This document shows, one piece after another, positions 1-9,775 of a stretch of DNA of 49,445 nt. This stretch comes from JAPLMW01 sp964619675 (lineage in GTDB: Bacteria; Planctomycetota; Phycisphaerae; Sedimentisphaerales; UBA12454): positions 1 through 49,445 of the forward strand of contig CAZUEO010000015.1 in NCBI GenBank assembly GCA_964619675.1, in the 5' to 3' direction. The notes under the pieces are model-generated. The model ran no database searches and was not told where the DNA came from. It saw only the letters and a program-made list of their open reading frames with translations. Both the position numbers and the translations under genes were made by a program. Numbering within the stretch: position 1 is the first letter of the stretch; each line of letters opens with the position of its first letter.

Positions 1-2
1 CC

Positions 3-551
3 TTTACAATTCTCGGAGTCGTCCTGACAACACGTATTAGTAAAGCCTTCGGCAAATCAATAACTTATGCAGTCTCTTTGGGTATAGCCGGTATAACTGC
101 GGCGCTCATAATTTTCGCAGGCCAACAAGACATCGCTTTCATATTTATTCTGAATCTTATTGCATCGTTTGCGGTCGGGCTCGTGTCTGTACTGCAGTGG
201 TCTATCTATACCGATACAGCGGATTATTCGGAGTGGAAGAACGGCCGCCGGGCTACTGGGCTTGTGATGTCTGCTTCACTTTTCGCGCTGAAGCTTGGGA
301 TTGCACTGGGAGCTACAGCTAATGCATGGATATTGGCAGCTTATAATTATCAGCCCAATATGGAGCAGACAGAACAAGGGCTGCTTGGCATACGCATGGT
401 TATGACTGTTTACCCCGCCATTTTTGCCTTGCTTGGTATGGTATTAATGTTCTTCTACCCGTTGAACAAGGCGAAAATGCATCAGGTTGAAACCGAACTG
501 ATTGAGCGCAGAAGGCAGCGAGGGGAACTCGGACCAGAAAATGCAGAATGA
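3..551 (+). CDS. GPH-family sugar:cation symporter (MFS fold), C-terminal part
   Basis: The reading frame is open from the left edge (base 3), so the 5' end lies outside the window; the TTG at 78 is internal. About 182 residues are visible, with hydrophobic membrane segments and the loop TDTADYSEWKNGRRATGLV, which is typical of glycoside-pentoside-hexuronide:cation symporters such as XynT/XylP/MelB types. The protein ends in a short, charged cytoplasmic tail rich in Glu and Arg. The endoxylanase and beta-xylosidase genes follow immediately on the same strand, so uptake of xylo-oligosaccharides or xylosides is the likely role (inference). Family assignment is firm; the substrate is not shown by the sequence. 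Confidence 0.85.
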   Translation, partial: FTILGVVLTTRISKAFGKSITYAVSLGIAGITAALIIFAGQQDIAFIFILNLIASFAVGLVSVLQWSIYTDTADYSEWKNGRRATGLVMSASLFALKLGIALGATANAWILAAYNYQPNMEQTEQGLLGIRMVMTVYPAIFALLGMVLMFFYPLNKAKMHQVETELIERRRQRGELGPENAE

Positions 552-621
552 GTTATTGGACGCCGTAAATAATATGACTAACTCGTGATTTATATGATTA
601 TATAGACAAAAGGAGCTGGAA

Positions 622-1752
622 ATGAAGATGCCAAGAGTAGTTTGTGTGATGTGTTTAATGGTGGTTTTGGCAGGTTCCGCTAACTGCTTTGCGGTTGCTA
701 AAACGCCTGTGCTCAAGGATGTATTTGCAAAGGATTTCTTAATCGGTGCTGCTCTCAACGATGATGTGATGAACGGCAAAGATCCGCGGGCCGCTGTCAT
801 TGTCAGGAGACAATTTAATACAATCACGCCCGAAAACATTATGAAATGGATGCATATTCATCCTGAGCCGAGCAGATATAACTTCAGGGCGACTGACCGT
901 TTTGTGAAATTCGGTCAAAAGAACAAGATGTTTATTGTCGGCCATACGCTTGTCTGGCACTGGCAGACGCCAAAATGGGTATTCGAAGATAAAAACGGAA
1001 ATGACGTTGATAGGGAGACGCTACTTAAGCGAATGAAACGGCATATCTTTGCCGTAGTAGGCCGTTATAAAGGCCGCGTCAACGGTTGGGATGTTGTTAA
1101 TGAGGCGATTGATGACAATGGCAGATTAAGACGGACCAAGTGGATGAAAATAATCGGCGAAGATTTCATCGCAAAAGCTTTTGAATACGCCCACCAGGCC
1201 GACCCAAACGCCGAATTGTATTACAACGATTTTACTCTCGATGAGCCTGCCAAGCGCAAGGCCTGCATTCGTCTTGTAAAAGACCTCAAGGCCAAAGGTC
1301 TCCGTATTGACGGTGTCGGTCTGCAGGGGCACTGGGCATTGGATTATCCTAAACTGGAAGATGTTGAGGCTTTTATCAACGCTATGACGGCGCTGGGCGT
1401 AAAAGTTATGATTACGGAAATGGATGTTGATGTCCTGCCCAAGGCCATGCATCACAGGGGAGCAGACCTTAGTAAGATGGCCAAGCAGCGCAAAGAGCTT
1501 GACCCTTATGTTGCCGGCCTGCCGGATGCGATGCAGAAGAAGCTTGCAGACCGTTACACCGAGTTTTTCACTCTGTTTGTCAAACATGCGGACAAAATCA
1601 ACCGCGTTACCTTTTGGGGCGTTTATGACAAGACAAGCTGGCTCAACAAGTTTCCTGTAAGGGGACGCACAAACCATCCCCTTTTGTTTGGCCGGGACTA
1701 TAAGCCCAAACCGGCCTTTTTTGCCGTCATTAAAACAGCCGAGGGTAAATAA
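622..1752 (+). CDS. Secreted GH10 endo-1,4-beta-xylanase
   Basis: 376 residues with an N-terminal signal peptide (residues 1-24, hydrophobic core CVMCLMVVLAGSA) and a single GH10 catalytic domain. Family motifs are visible: ITPENIMKWMHIHP, GHTLVWHWQTP, WDVVNEAIDD with the acid/base Glu161, and ITEMDVDV with the nucleophile Glu266. The C-terminal VTFWGVYDKTSWL segment is the usual barrel end. The enzyme cuts internal xylosidic bonds of xylan outside the cytoplasm. The start is supported by AGGAG eight bases upstream of the ATG. The GH43 gene follows after 32 bases, which suggests one operon with the preceding symporter. No carbohydrate-binding module is visible. Confidence 0.95.
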   Translation: MKMPRVVCVMCLMVVLAGSANCFAVAKTPVLKDVFAKDFLIGAALNDDVMNGKDPRAAVIVRRQFNTITPENIMKWMHIHPEPSRYNFRATDRFVKFGQKNKMFIVGHTLVWHWQTPKWVFEDKNGNDVDRETLLKRMKRHIFAVVGRYKGRVNGWDVVNEAIDDNGRLRRTKWMKIIGEDFIAKAFEYAHQADPNAELYYNDFTLDEPAKRKACIRLVKDLKAKGLRIDGVGLQGHWALDYPKLEDVEAFINAMTALGVKVMITEMDVDVLPKAMHHRGADLSKMAKQRKELDPYVAGLPDAMQKKLADRYTEFFTLFVKHADKINRVTFWGVYDKTSWLNKFPVRGRTNHPLLFGRDYKPKPAFFAVIKTAEGK

Positions 1753-1784
1753 AGGAAAAAGTAAAAACCAGGGAGGAAATCAGT

Positions 1785-3386
1785 ATGAGATACTTGATAA
1801 TGTGTGTTCTACCATTGGTTTTAGTATCCGGCTGCCTGCAGCAGGCTAAACAATTCAATAATCCCGTCATCCCCGGCTGTTTTCCAGACCCAAGTATCTG
1901 TAAAGTAGGTAATGATTATTATACGGTACACAGTACCTTTGAGTATTTTCCCGGCGTTCCGGTGCTTCACAGCAAAGACCTTGTGCATTGGCGGATGATA
2001 GGCTATTGCCTGACACGCAAGAGCCAGTTGCCGCTTGAGAAGATGAGGGCCTCCGGCGGCATCTACGCCCCGACGATTCGTTATTACGATGGCACGTTTT
2101 ATATGGTAACTACAAACGTTGATGGCGGTGGTAATTTTTACGTTACTGCCAAAGACCCTGCAGGGCCCTGGTCTGAGCCGATTTGGATAAACGATGGTGG
2201 TGGTATTGACCCATCGCTTTTCTTCGATGACGACGGAACAGTTTATTATCACCGACAGGAAGGCGGGCGTCACGGCTGCACCGCTCAATCAACGCTCGAT
2301 ATCAAAACCGGCAGACTCAAAGGGGAATTGAAGGAAATATGGCGCGGCACGGGCGGCATCTGGCCGGAAGGCCCACACCTGCATAAAATCAATGGCAAAT
2401 ATTACCTGATGATTTCAGAAGGCGGGACAAGCTACGGTCATATGGTTACTGTCGCCCGCAGCGACTCGCCGTGGGGACCATTCGAATCGAATCCGAATAA
2501 TCCCATCCTTACACATCGTGATCTCGACGGCAATCCAATCCGCGCTGTCGGGCATGCAGACCTTGTTGAGACCCCCGATGGCTGGTGGCTTGTTTGTCTG
2601 GCCATCCGACCTAAGGGTGGCTACTTTCATCACATCGGCAGGGAAACCTTCCTTGCGCCAGTTGTCTTTAATAAGGAGGGCTGGCCGGTAGTCAATGGAA
2701 ACAAACCAATAGAATTGATTATGCCTGCGCCGAAATTGCCGCAGCATAAATGGCCGAAACTGCCTGCAAAAGATAATTTCAAAAACAAAACCCTCGCACT
2801 GCAGTGGAATTATCTGAGAAATCCTATAGAAAGCGAATACTCCCTGACCGAACGACGCGGCTTTTTGCGACTTCACGGCTCGGCTGTAAATATGAGCAAC
2901 CAGGATTCGCCTGCATTTGTTGGGCGCAGGCAGACCGATTTTAACTGCGTTGCTTCGACATTACTTGAATTTGAGCCTGATAGTGAAGGCCAGGAAGCCG
3001 GCCTTGTAGCTCGCGGCAATGATAAGCATCATTATGAAATAGCAGTTACGCAAAGAAGAGGAAAACGACAAATCTTGTTTAGAAAAGTGCTTAAAGGACA
3101 AATAATAGAGCCTGTTAAATACGCTGATATTGGCGGCGGACCTATCATTTTGTCGGTAAAGGCGACGCCATTGTCGTATGAATTTTTCTATCAGCCAAAA
3201 GGCGACAAACCCATAAGTTTCGCCAAAGCGGCGACGAAGGATTTATCCGTTGAAGCGATAGGATTCGAAGATGGGATGTGCTTTACAGGCGTGTATTTCG
3301 GTATGTATGCAACCGGCAACGGTAAAAAGTGCACAAACCCCGCCGATTTCGACTGGTTCGAGTATAAAAGCACGGACAAGCACTGA
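1785..3386 (+). CDS. Lipoprotein GH43 beta-xylosidase with C-terminal beta-sandwich
   Basis: 533 residues. The N-terminus MRYLIMCVLPLVLVSGC has a lipobox (LVSGC), so the enzyme is probably anchored to a membrane. The five-bladed propeller domain starts at FNNPVIPGCFPDPSIC. The expected catalytic triad is present: base Asp35 (FPDPS), pKa modulator Asp142 (GIDPSLFFDDDG) and acid Glu195 (WPEGPH). The region from about residue 330 (KDNFKNKTLALQWNYLRNP) matches the concanavalin-like C-terminal domain of xylan beta-1,4-xylosidases. The likely role is trimming xylose or arabinose-substituted xylo-oligosaccharides made by the neighbouring GH10. GGGAGGAAATC upstream of the ATG serves as ribosome binding site. 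Arabinofuranosidase activity is an alternative within GH43. Confidence 0.93.
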   Translation: MRYLIMCVLPLVLVSGCLQQAKQFNNPVIPGCFPDPSICKVGNDYYTVHSTFEYFPGVPVLHSKDLVHWRMIGYCLTRKSQLPLEKMRASGGIYAPTIRYYDGTFYMVTTNVDGGGNFYVTAKDPAGPWSEPIWINDGGGIDPSLFFDDDGTVYYHRQEGGRHGCTAQSTLDIKTGRLKGELKEIWRGTGGIWPEGPHLHKINGKYYLMISEGGTSYGHMVTVARSDSPWGPFESNPNNPILTHRDLDGNPIRAVGHADLVETPDGWWLVCLAIRPKGGYFHHIGRETFLAPVVFNKEGWPVVNGNKPIELIMPAPKLPQHKWPKLPAKDNFKNKTLALQWNYLRNPIESEYSLTERRGFLRLHGSAVNMSNQDSPAFVGRRQTDFNCVASTLLEFEPDSEGQEAGLVARGNDKHHYEIAVTQRRGKRQILFRKVLKGQIIEPVKYADIGGGPIILSVKATPLSYEFFYQPKGDKPISFAKAATKDLSVEAIGFEDGMCFTGVYFGMYATGNGKKCTNPADFDWFEYKSTDKH

Positions 3387-3418
3387 TTTTTTAGACACTG
3401 ACGGGCACCGGCAGCTTA

Positions 3419-3745
3419 TTACGTATCGAGCATATCCCATTCGAAACCGACGACCCAGCGGAGCGCAGAGAGTTTGCCGTTGAGCATGCCCCATTCGAAG
3501 CTGTCATAGGGGCCGAGATTTTCGAGACCGTATTTGTCCTCGATTTTTTTGGCGGCTTTGCAGGCATCCTTCCAGATTTGCGGGTCAACCTGCTCCTCGC
3601 CCTGTTCAATACTCTCTTTTAGCTGCTGGTGGCGGTCATACCAGACCTTGTCGGTAAGCTCCTCGACTGCCTCATCGATTTGCTCTTTAGTCCTGCTGTC
3701 GAAAATATCATCTTCCGATTGGTCAAAAGAATTCTCGTCTTTCAT
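3419..3745 (-). CDS. Conserved hypothetical protein, acidic, 108 aa
   Basis: A small acidic protein transcribed against its neighbours. I recognise no functional domain. It is predicted to be mostly helical and has a conserved-looking C-terminal half, KKIEDKYGLENLGPYDSFEW followed by GMLNGKLSALRWVVGFEWD. The many Trp and aromatic residues, a sensible start with AAGGATG upstream, and codon use like the neighbours argue that it is real. No signal peptide or membrane segment is visible. It converges with the GH43 gene and is divergent from the PfkB kinase gene. No function can be given. Confidence 0.72.
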   Translation of the reverse strand: MKDENSFDQSEDDIFDSRTKEQIDEAVEELTDKVWYDRHQQLKESIEQGEEQVDPQIWKDACKAAKKIEDKYGLENLGPYDSFEWGMLNGKLSALRWVVGFEWDMLDT

Positions 3746-4008
3746 ATCGTTTCATCCTTATCTTATATGTGGTTCATCTTTATTTTTTTCATATTCCTGG
3801 TTGCCGCAGAGCATTCTACCAATTCTTTACAAGTGTTTCCATTTTTTTCACTGCTTTTGTTGAGCTATAATTACAATGCTGATAAAGGCTTTTTTATACA
3901 TTAGCGATATTGTGAGTCTTTTTTAATTTTGCCTTGACATAGCTGTATTATCAGGTATTATTCTCCATTCTTTGTTTCTTAATGGACTATTTTATAAGGA
4001 GCTTTGAA
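3746..4008. other. AT-rich divergent intergenic region
   Basis: About 260 bases, strongly T-rich on the + strand, between the start of the small hypothetical gene and the start of the PfkB gene. It contains the sigma-70-like promoter described separately at 3934-3961. I see no tRNA, hairpin or additional gene. Short open frames crossing it in + orientation are T-rich antisense shadows. Confidence 0.5.
3934..3961 (+). promoter_or_regulatory. Sigma-70-type promoter for the PfkB-GH3-GH116 gene group
   Basis: TTGACA at 3934-3939 and TATTAT at 3956-3961 are separated by 16 bases. The first is a perfect -35 consensus and the second differs at one position from TATAAT. A start of transcription near 3968 would give a leader of about 40 bases before the GTG at 4009. 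This is one of the two best promoter matches in the window. It implies that the second half of the locus can be transcribed separately from the GH10-GH43 group. Confidence 0.75.
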
Positions 4009-5223
4009 GTGGCAAAAGAGAAAGATATTGAAATTGTGGCCGCAGGGCATACCTGCCTTGACCTGATACCGGCCTTTACCATTGATGGAAAAGTTGACAA
4101 GATGACCGATGTCCTTGTGCCGGGCAAAATGATAAATATGGGCAACTGCGTTGTTGTCGGCGGCGGGCCGGTTACAAACGCAGGCGTATCTATCCGCAGG
4201 CTCGGTGTCAAAACCGAACTAATCGGCAAAATCGGCGATGATGATTTTGGCAAAGAGGTTCTTAACTGGTACGAAGAGCACGAAGGCCATTTCAAGGGTA
4301 TTCATATGGTCAAGGGGGAATCGACATCATATACCATTGCGATTTGTATTCCCGGCATAGACCGCTTTTATCTGCATCATTGCGGAGCGAATGATACCTT
4401 TGGTTTTAATGATATGGATTTTGACCTCGTAGAGCGTTCGAAACTGATGCTCTTTGGTTACCCGCCCTGGATGAAAAAGATTTATGATAATACCGGCGCT
4501 GAGCTGACAAAAATTCTTAAAAAGACCAAAGAATTGGGGGCTACAACTGCGCTTGACCTTTCACTTCCCGATGTAAACAGTCCCGCAGGCCAGGTTGACT
4601 GGAAGGCAATTCTCAAAGACTGGGTGCCGTTGTCGGACATTATGGTGCCGAGTGCAGAAGAGATATTTTATTTTCTTTATAAAGAGAAATTTCTTGAAAA
4701 GAAAGCAAAACTCGGCCCCAAAGAGAGTGTGCTTGACCATATGACCGTAAAAGAGATTTCCACTCTCGGAAAAGACTTAATAAACATGGGTACGGCAATA
4801 GCAATGGTTAAATGCGGCCACAGGGGATTGTATGTCCGAACTGCCGGGCAGGAAAGACTTAGGAAATTAGGGGCTGCCGCGTGCGGCGACCTTGAAAACT
4901 GGGCAAATCGCGAGCTTTGGTTCCCTGTTTATCAGGAGGAAAAATTTGTTGGAGCCCTTGGCTCCGGCGATTCGGCAATTGCAGGATTTCTTTCTGCGTT
5001 TGTCTGGGGGCATACGGTTGAATCGTGTCTGCGATACGCAAATGCCGCTGGGAGTATGAACGTTACCGTTCCTGACGGCTTGACGTGGAATAAAGGATTT
5101 GACGATTTAACCAAACGCATTAAAGCGGGATGGAAGACAAAAGATTTGAAGATTGACGAGGCCGGCTGGAAGAAAGAACGTGAGTTCTGGGCAGGGCCTG
5201 ATAATAAAGGCAAATGGGAATAA
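4009..5223 (+). CDS. PfkB-family carbohydrate kinase
   Basis: About 404 residues from the GTG at 4009. I chose this start because AAGGAG lies seven bases upstream; the in-frame ATG at 3982 has no ribosome binding site and lies close to the predicted transcription start. The N-terminus VAKEKDIEIVAAGHTCLDLIP is the usual first strand of PfkB kinases. GGGPVTNAGVSIRRLG forms the substrate region, and GALGSGDSAIAGFLSA carries the catalytic Asp (about residue 321) and anion hole. It phosphorylates a sugar or nucleoside-like substrate with ATP in the cytoplasm; the substrate is unknown. At over 400 residues it is longer than the usual 300-330. It probably acts on a sugar released by the GH3 and GH116 enzymes encoded next (inference). 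Confidence 0.88.
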   Translation: MAKEKDIEIVAAGHTCLDLIPAFTIDGKVDKMTDVLVPGKMINMGNCVVVGGGPVTNAGVSIRRLGVKTELIGKIGDDDFGKEVLNWYEEHEGHFKGIHMVKGESTSYTIAICIPGIDRFYLHHCGANDTFGFNDMDFDLVERSKLMLFGYPPWMKKIYDNTGAELTKILKKTKELGATTALDLSLPDVNSPAGQVDWKAILKDWVPLSDIMVPSAEEIFYFLYKEKFLEKKAKLGPKESVLDHMTVKEISTLGKDLINMGTAIAMVKCGHRGLYVRTAGQERLRKLGAAACGDLENWANRELWFPVYQEEKFVGALGSGDSAIAGFLSAFVWGHTVESCLRYANAAGSMNVTVPDGLTWNKGFDDLTKRIKAGWKTKDLKIDEAGWKKEREFWAGPDNKGKWE

Positions 5224-5252
5224 AAAACAACTAAGAAATAGGAGATAAAAAA

Positions 5253-7088
5253 ATGGCGAAGAAAAGCAATGCGAAAAGAGACGCATTTGTCAGTAAAAAA
5301 CTGGCAAAGATGAGCCTGCAGGAAAAAGTCGGCCAGGTTTTAACGTTTACCCGGCGTGGTTCGATGCTGACGCCGAGCGGTATTGAACAGGTTACAAGAC
5401 TGCAGTGCGGCGGCCTTTGCCTGGAGCCTTATGCAGTTGAAACCTGCAAAAACCTCTACTGGGGAAATTCCCAGATAGATAAGCACTTCAAAAAGCCAAA
5501 AGATTATTTTTCCATATCAAATACTTATTTTGCAGGCAAAACCTTCGGCATCAGCATTACGCCTGGAGAATATACAAAGGATTTGAACAAGCTGCAGAAA
5601 ATCGCAATTGGAAGGCGCTCCGGCATTCCTCTCCATATGACGATTGATTTCGAAGGTGATTTCAAGAACGATTATATGGCAGGCGGAATAAGGCAGTTCC
5701 CGCCTCCGATGGGTATGGCTGCTATCGGTGATGTCAAACTCACCTACAAAATTAATAATACCATTGCCAAACAGTTAAGCAATATCGGTGTAACGCAGAT
5801 GTATTCGCCTGTCTGCGATGTAAATATCAATCCCAAGAATCCGGAAATCGGCGTCCGGTCTTTCGGAGATGACCCCGAAGTTTGCGCAAAACACGCAGTC
5901 GCCTTTGTGAAAGGCCTGCAGGACGGCAATATCGCGGCGACCGCAAAGCATTTTCCCGGCAGAGGCGATTCGGCAACTGATGCTCACGATGTTCTGGATG
6001 TAATAAAAGCCGACAAAAAGAGAATGCACGAAGTTGAGTTGGTTCCTTTCAAAGCTGCTATCGCAGCGGGCGTAAAAGCCATTATGACAGGCCATTCAGT
6101 ATATCCCGCCTTTGACAATAAATACCCGACAACTTTGTCTGAAAAAATCCTCACCGGCTTGTTGCGAGAGGAAATGGGATTCGACGGCGTGATTGTTTCA
6201 GATGCTATCGGTATGGCTGCTATTTTGAAGAAATGGCCGCTGCCGCTGGCCTGTGCAATGGCAATAAAAGCGGGATGCGATACGATACTTTTGAAGGCCG
6301 ACGATGAATCGAGGTCGCAGTGCTTCTTTGGTATAAAGCAGGCGATTGAAACAGGATTCCTTTCAAAGGAAAGGCTTGATGAGGCTGTCAGGCATTTGCT
6401 GGAAATGAAATATGACCAGGGCCTGTTTGAAACAGCGGGCAAGAAAGACCCGAAAAAAGCCCAGGATTACGCTTTGAGCAAGCCGGTCGTGGATTTCTCC
6501 TGGGATGTTGCTAAAAGAGCCCTGATTGTAATGCGGGACAAGAAAAAAATGCTGCCTTTGAAACCGAAGCAGAAAATACTGGTTATCGAGCAGCGAATTC
6601 CTTATGAATTCTGCGGCAAAGACCCTTATATGCATCAGCATATGTTCTGCGAGGATATGGTAGAACATTCGACGAATCTGATTTTGGTCGATACGGATTT
6701 TGCGGCGACACCAGATGAGACGGCGGAATGTATGAAACTTGCCAAACAGGCAGACCTTGTCGTTATGACAAATTATTATGCCCGAATCGTAAAAACTGGT
6801 AACAATCAACTGCTTGCCAGGAAGCTCAAAGCGGCGGGGCATAAAATTGTTGTCGTAACCAACTCTCCTTATATTACAGGCACTACCAAGGAAGCCGATG
6901 TCGTGGTTTGCAATTTCAGCGGCACACCTGATTCTATACGCGCCGCAGCCGACCTGCTTTTTGGAAAAATTAAGCCCTGCAGTTCAACTAAAGTGCCCGT
7001 AAAGCTTGCCGGCCAGAAAGCAGTCTCTGTGAAAAGACCGCCAAAGCAGAAAAAGCGGCCTCTTCCTGACGGCCTGTCGTATTGTTAG
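5253..7088 (+). CDS. GH3 family glycosidase, NagZ-like, cytoplasmic
   Basis: 611 residues without signal peptide, so probably cytoplasmic. The N-terminal barrel has the NagZ-type acid/base loop AKHFPGRGDSATDAHDV (Asp243-His245 pair) and the nucleophile Asp317 in VIVSDAIGMAAI. A second alpha/beta domain follows (about residues 420-585, including VVMTNYYARI and KIVVVTNSPYITG), as in two-domain GH3 enzymes. The Asp-His pair is known from beta-N-acetylhexosaminidases and related phosphorylases of GH3. In this locus it could instead act on xylosides or glucosides. The start is supported by AGGAGATAAAAAA before ATG, 29 bases after the kinase stop. Substrate is uncertain. Confidence 0.87.
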   Translation: MAKKSNAKRDAFVSKKLAKMSLQEKVGQVLTFTRRGSMLTPSGIEQVTRLQCGGLCLEPYAVETCKNLYWGNSQIDKHFKKPKDYFSISNTYFAGKTFGISITPGEYTKDLNKLQKIAIGRRSGIPLHMTIDFEGDFKNDYMAGGIRQFPPPMGMAAIGDVKLTYKINNTIAKQLSNIGVTQMYSPVCDVNINPKNPEIGVRSFGDDPEVCAKHAVAFVKGLQDGNIAATAKHFPGRGDSATDAHDVLDVIKADKKRMHEVELVPFKAAIAAGVKAIMTGHSVYPAFDNKYPTTLSEKILTGLLREEMGFDGVIVSDAIGMAAILKKWPLPLACAMAIKAGCDTILLKADDESRSQCFFGIKQAIETGFLSKERLDEAVRHLLEMKYDQGLFETAGKKDPKKAQDYALSKPVVDFSWDVAKRALIVMRDKKKMLPLKPKQKILVIEQRIPYEFCGKDPYMHQHMFCEDMVEHSTNLILVDTDFAATPDETAECMKLAKQADLVVMTNYYARIVKTGNNQLLARKLKAAGHKIVVVTNSPYITGTTKEADVVVCNFSGTPDSIRAAADLLFGKIKPCSSTKVPVKLAGQKAVSVKRPPKQKKRPLPDGLSYC

Positions 7089-7159
7089 TAATGCATAAAT
7101 TCGAATAGCTGTAATATAGTAATTAAGAAAGTAACACGCTGACAAAGGAGATGTGTTAA

Positions 7160-9706
7160 ATGCCGAAACCCCATAGTTTAAAAATAAGCGACGTTTTTAC
7201 AATTTCAGGGGCGCAGATACCTGAGATTTACGTTAAGAATAAAATGGCGGTGCATTTTCAGGGAATGTCTAAAACAATGCAGTTCCCGCAGACCATTTTC
7301 CTTCAGGGCGCTCCGACCTGCTCAATAGGCATATCTCCCGATGGCTTATATAATCGGATTAACGATACCGGCAGGCTTGTGTATATCAATCAAAAGGCAA
7401 TGCAATTAGCATCTGCGCCGTTTATCCGCATCGACGATAAAATTATTATGCTGACAACTAAAAGGCCGGGGATTATAGAATGTGCCGATGATATACCGGT
7501 GTCAGACCGTTATTACTACCCGCCGGTAGAATACAAACAAGTTACAATTTCTATCGCTGCGCCAATGACGGAAATTACATATAAGCTCGGCAAGGCAAAA
7601 GTAACAAGAAGATTGATTAGCCCGTTTTTAGCCGGCAACGAGCAGACGCTAATGCCTATCGGCGTTGAAGAATACGAGGTCGAGAATACTTCAAATAAAC
7701 AGCAGCAAATTACTTTAGTGATACCGAGGCCATCGCTTGCTAACCTGCAGGAAAAGAAATACAGGCCGATTGACCAGGACAGCGCATTCATAAGTTCATC
7801 GCCATTGACGGGGCAGGTTCACGAAGATTTCCAATACGGCGGCATTAGAGGCGTTGAAATGGCAAGCAAGCAAAGCCCGGAAAGAATGGTTATTGCCGTG
7901 CCGAAAAAAATAAAAGGCGCTGCAATAGATACCCAGGCCTATTTCAAATTAAACAGTTTAAAACAGGATTTATTATTAAGCGTTGACGGTAGTTTTTACG
8001 AAAAAATCGTGCAGAAAGACCATAATGACTATGGTGCGGCTATCGGCGTAACTTTCACATTAAAGCCGAAGGCGACAATAAAGGTACCGGTTGCCATTGC
8101 TTTGGATTTTCCGATTCAGTGGTATGCAGATGAAACTAAATTTGAACGTAAATATCTCAAAAGCTTCAAAAATCAAAAAACGAGAGCCAAAGATTTGGCG
8201 AAAATCGCTCTTGAAAATTATCCAAAGTGGCAGAGCAGGACCGCGGCAATCCAAAACAGGATATTTGAGCTTATACGGCAGAATCCTTCCTATAAAAATG
8301 ACACCGAGGGCGCGCTATTGCTGACAAGGCTGATTGTTAATGAATTTCATTTTCCATTGGCAAATGCTGCGGCGTGGATTCAAGACAAGAAGGGCAACGA
8401 TGTAGCCAGATTTCTCGAATGCTTTGACTATCCTTACGTTAACTCTCAGGATGTTGACTGGTTTTCACCGATACTGCTTATGTTATTTCCAGACGTAGAG
8501 AGGGAAATCTGCCAGCGGTTTATTGATTCGATAATGGAAGAAAATCTAAAAGAGCGGTATTATCATACCCACGCATCTTTTACCGAAGCCAGGCTGCATT
8601 TTGAAGAGCACCCGGAGGCTTATAAAGGTTATTCGCTTACGCATATAAAAGCGCCTACCAAGATTAAGGGCAGTGTATCACATGATTTGACCGCTTTGAC
8701 GTTTGGCAATCCAATGCGCAATAAAAGCGAATACGCATGGTACAATACCAACTATTGGATAGACCTGTTTCCAAAGATTGCACTGCGAGTGCTGCGCAAT
8801 GTTAAATACACAGGTGATACTGATTTTTTAAAGAAAAACTGGAAGACGCTTAAATTCGGGTTCGAATATCTGGAAAAACTCGATTTGGACGGGGACGGCA
8901 TCCCGGAAGGCAATCCTCACGAAGTAAAAAACACCTTTGATAATATAACCTTATTCGGCATAGATTCCTACAGCACCAACGGTTTTTTAGCCGCCTGCAA
9001 AGCGATGAGCAGGATGGCAGAGATGATGAAAGACCAGGCCGCCAAAAAGGAATACGAGGAGATTTTTGAAAAAGCGGCTGCGGTTTATGAAAAATTATGG
9101 GTAGATGCGAAAAATCGCAAAGGCCGCAGAATGCAGTATTACGCTACCTGCGTTGACCTATCAAGCGGCAAAACAAACGCGGATGTCTGGACCAATCAAC
9201 TTGACGGCTTGTGGTATTTGATAGCAATGGGAGAAGAGCCTTTTATTCCTGAGGACAAAGTGAAAAAAATCCTCAAGACAATATATGAGAATAACCGCAA
9301 CCCATTGGGCTGGGCCACTGCAAGAACGCAGAATGGCGAGCCGGTGGAATCGGACCAGGGAAAAGATGTGTGGCTTGCATCGAATTATGTCCTTGCGCAG
9401 CTTCTTGATTATTACGGTATGGTGAAAGAAAGCAAAGAGGTATATAAAGTGATGGATAAGGTCATATTCCAGCATGCCAATTCCCTGATAACGCCTGAAA
9501 GTGTCAGGCCGACGTTTGAAAAAGAAGCGGGAGAATCGACCAAAGGGCCGCATTATATCGTGGCAGGTTATACCAGGCCGGGTGCAATATATATGCAGTT
9601 AATGATACAGAATGTTAAAGAACTTCAGAAGCGGACGCATACCGCAAGAATAGACTCTCGGCTGTTGAAGTCTTTTGTAACTGCCTTACTCATGAAATCT
9701 CATTAG
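7160..9706 (+). CDS. GH116-family beta-glycosidase (GBA2-like), cytoplasmic
   Basis: 848 residues with no signal peptide. The N-terminal half is a beta-sandwich and the C-terminal half an alpha/alpha barrel. The match to GH116 is clear around the nucleophile, RFLECFDYPYVNSQDVDWF (Glu420), followed by SPILLMLFPDVERE. The acid/base is in NTFDNITLFGIDSYSTNG (Asp594), after YLEKLDLDGDGIPEGNPHE. In GH116 the equivalent stretches are E.x(4)Y.x.YN..DV and the PDQTYD loop. Known members hydrolyse beta-glucosides, beta-xylosides or glucosylceramide. In this locus an intracellular xylosidase or glucosidase is plausible (inference). Ribosome binding site AAAGGAG precedes the ATG. Confidence 0.85.
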   Translation: MPKPHSLKISDVFTISGAQIPEIYVKNKMAVHFQGMSKTMQFPQTIFLQGAPTCSIGISPDGLYNRINDTGRLVYINQKAMQLASAPFIRIDDKIIMLTTKRPGIIECADDIPVSDRYYYPPVEYKQVTISIAAPMTEITYKLGKAKVTRRLISPFLAGNEQTLMPIGVEEYEVENTSNKQQQITLVIPRPSLANLQEKKYRPIDQDSAFISSSPLTGQVHEDFQYGGIRGVEMASKQSPERMVIAVPKKIKGAAIDTQAYFKLNSLKQDLLLSVDGSFYEKIVQKDHNDYGAAIGVTFTLKPKATIKVPVAIALDFPIQWYADETKFERKYLKSFKNQKTRAKDLAKIALENYPKWQSRTAAIQNRIFELIRQNPSYKNDTEGALLLTRLIVNEFHFPLANAAAWIQDKKGNDVARFLECFDYPYVNSQDVDWFSPILLMLFPDVEREICQRFIDSIMEENLKERYYHTHASFTEARLHFEEHPEAYKGYSLTHIKAPTKIKGSVSHDLTALTFGNPMRNKSEYAWYNTNYWIDLFPKIALRVLRNVKYTGDTDFLKKNWKTLKFGFEYLEKLDLDGDGIPEGNPHEVKNTFDNITLFGIDSYSTNGFLAACKAMSRMAEMMKDQAAKKEYEEIFEKAAAVYEKLWVDAKNRKGRRMQYYATCVDLSSGKTNADVWTNQLDGLWYLIAMGEEPFIPEDKVKKILKTIYENNRNPLGWATARTQNGEPVESDQGKDVWLASNYVLAQLLDYYGMVKESKEVYKVMDKVIFQHANSLITPESVRPTFEKEAGESTKGPHYIVAGYTRPGAIYMQLMIQNVKELQKRTHTARIDSRLLKSFVTALLMKSH

Positions 9707-9775
9707 GCTTTGAAGTCGTCTGTAAATCAAGCGCATTACGCCAAAATCCTGATAGAAAAACACTGTCTTGTCTGA

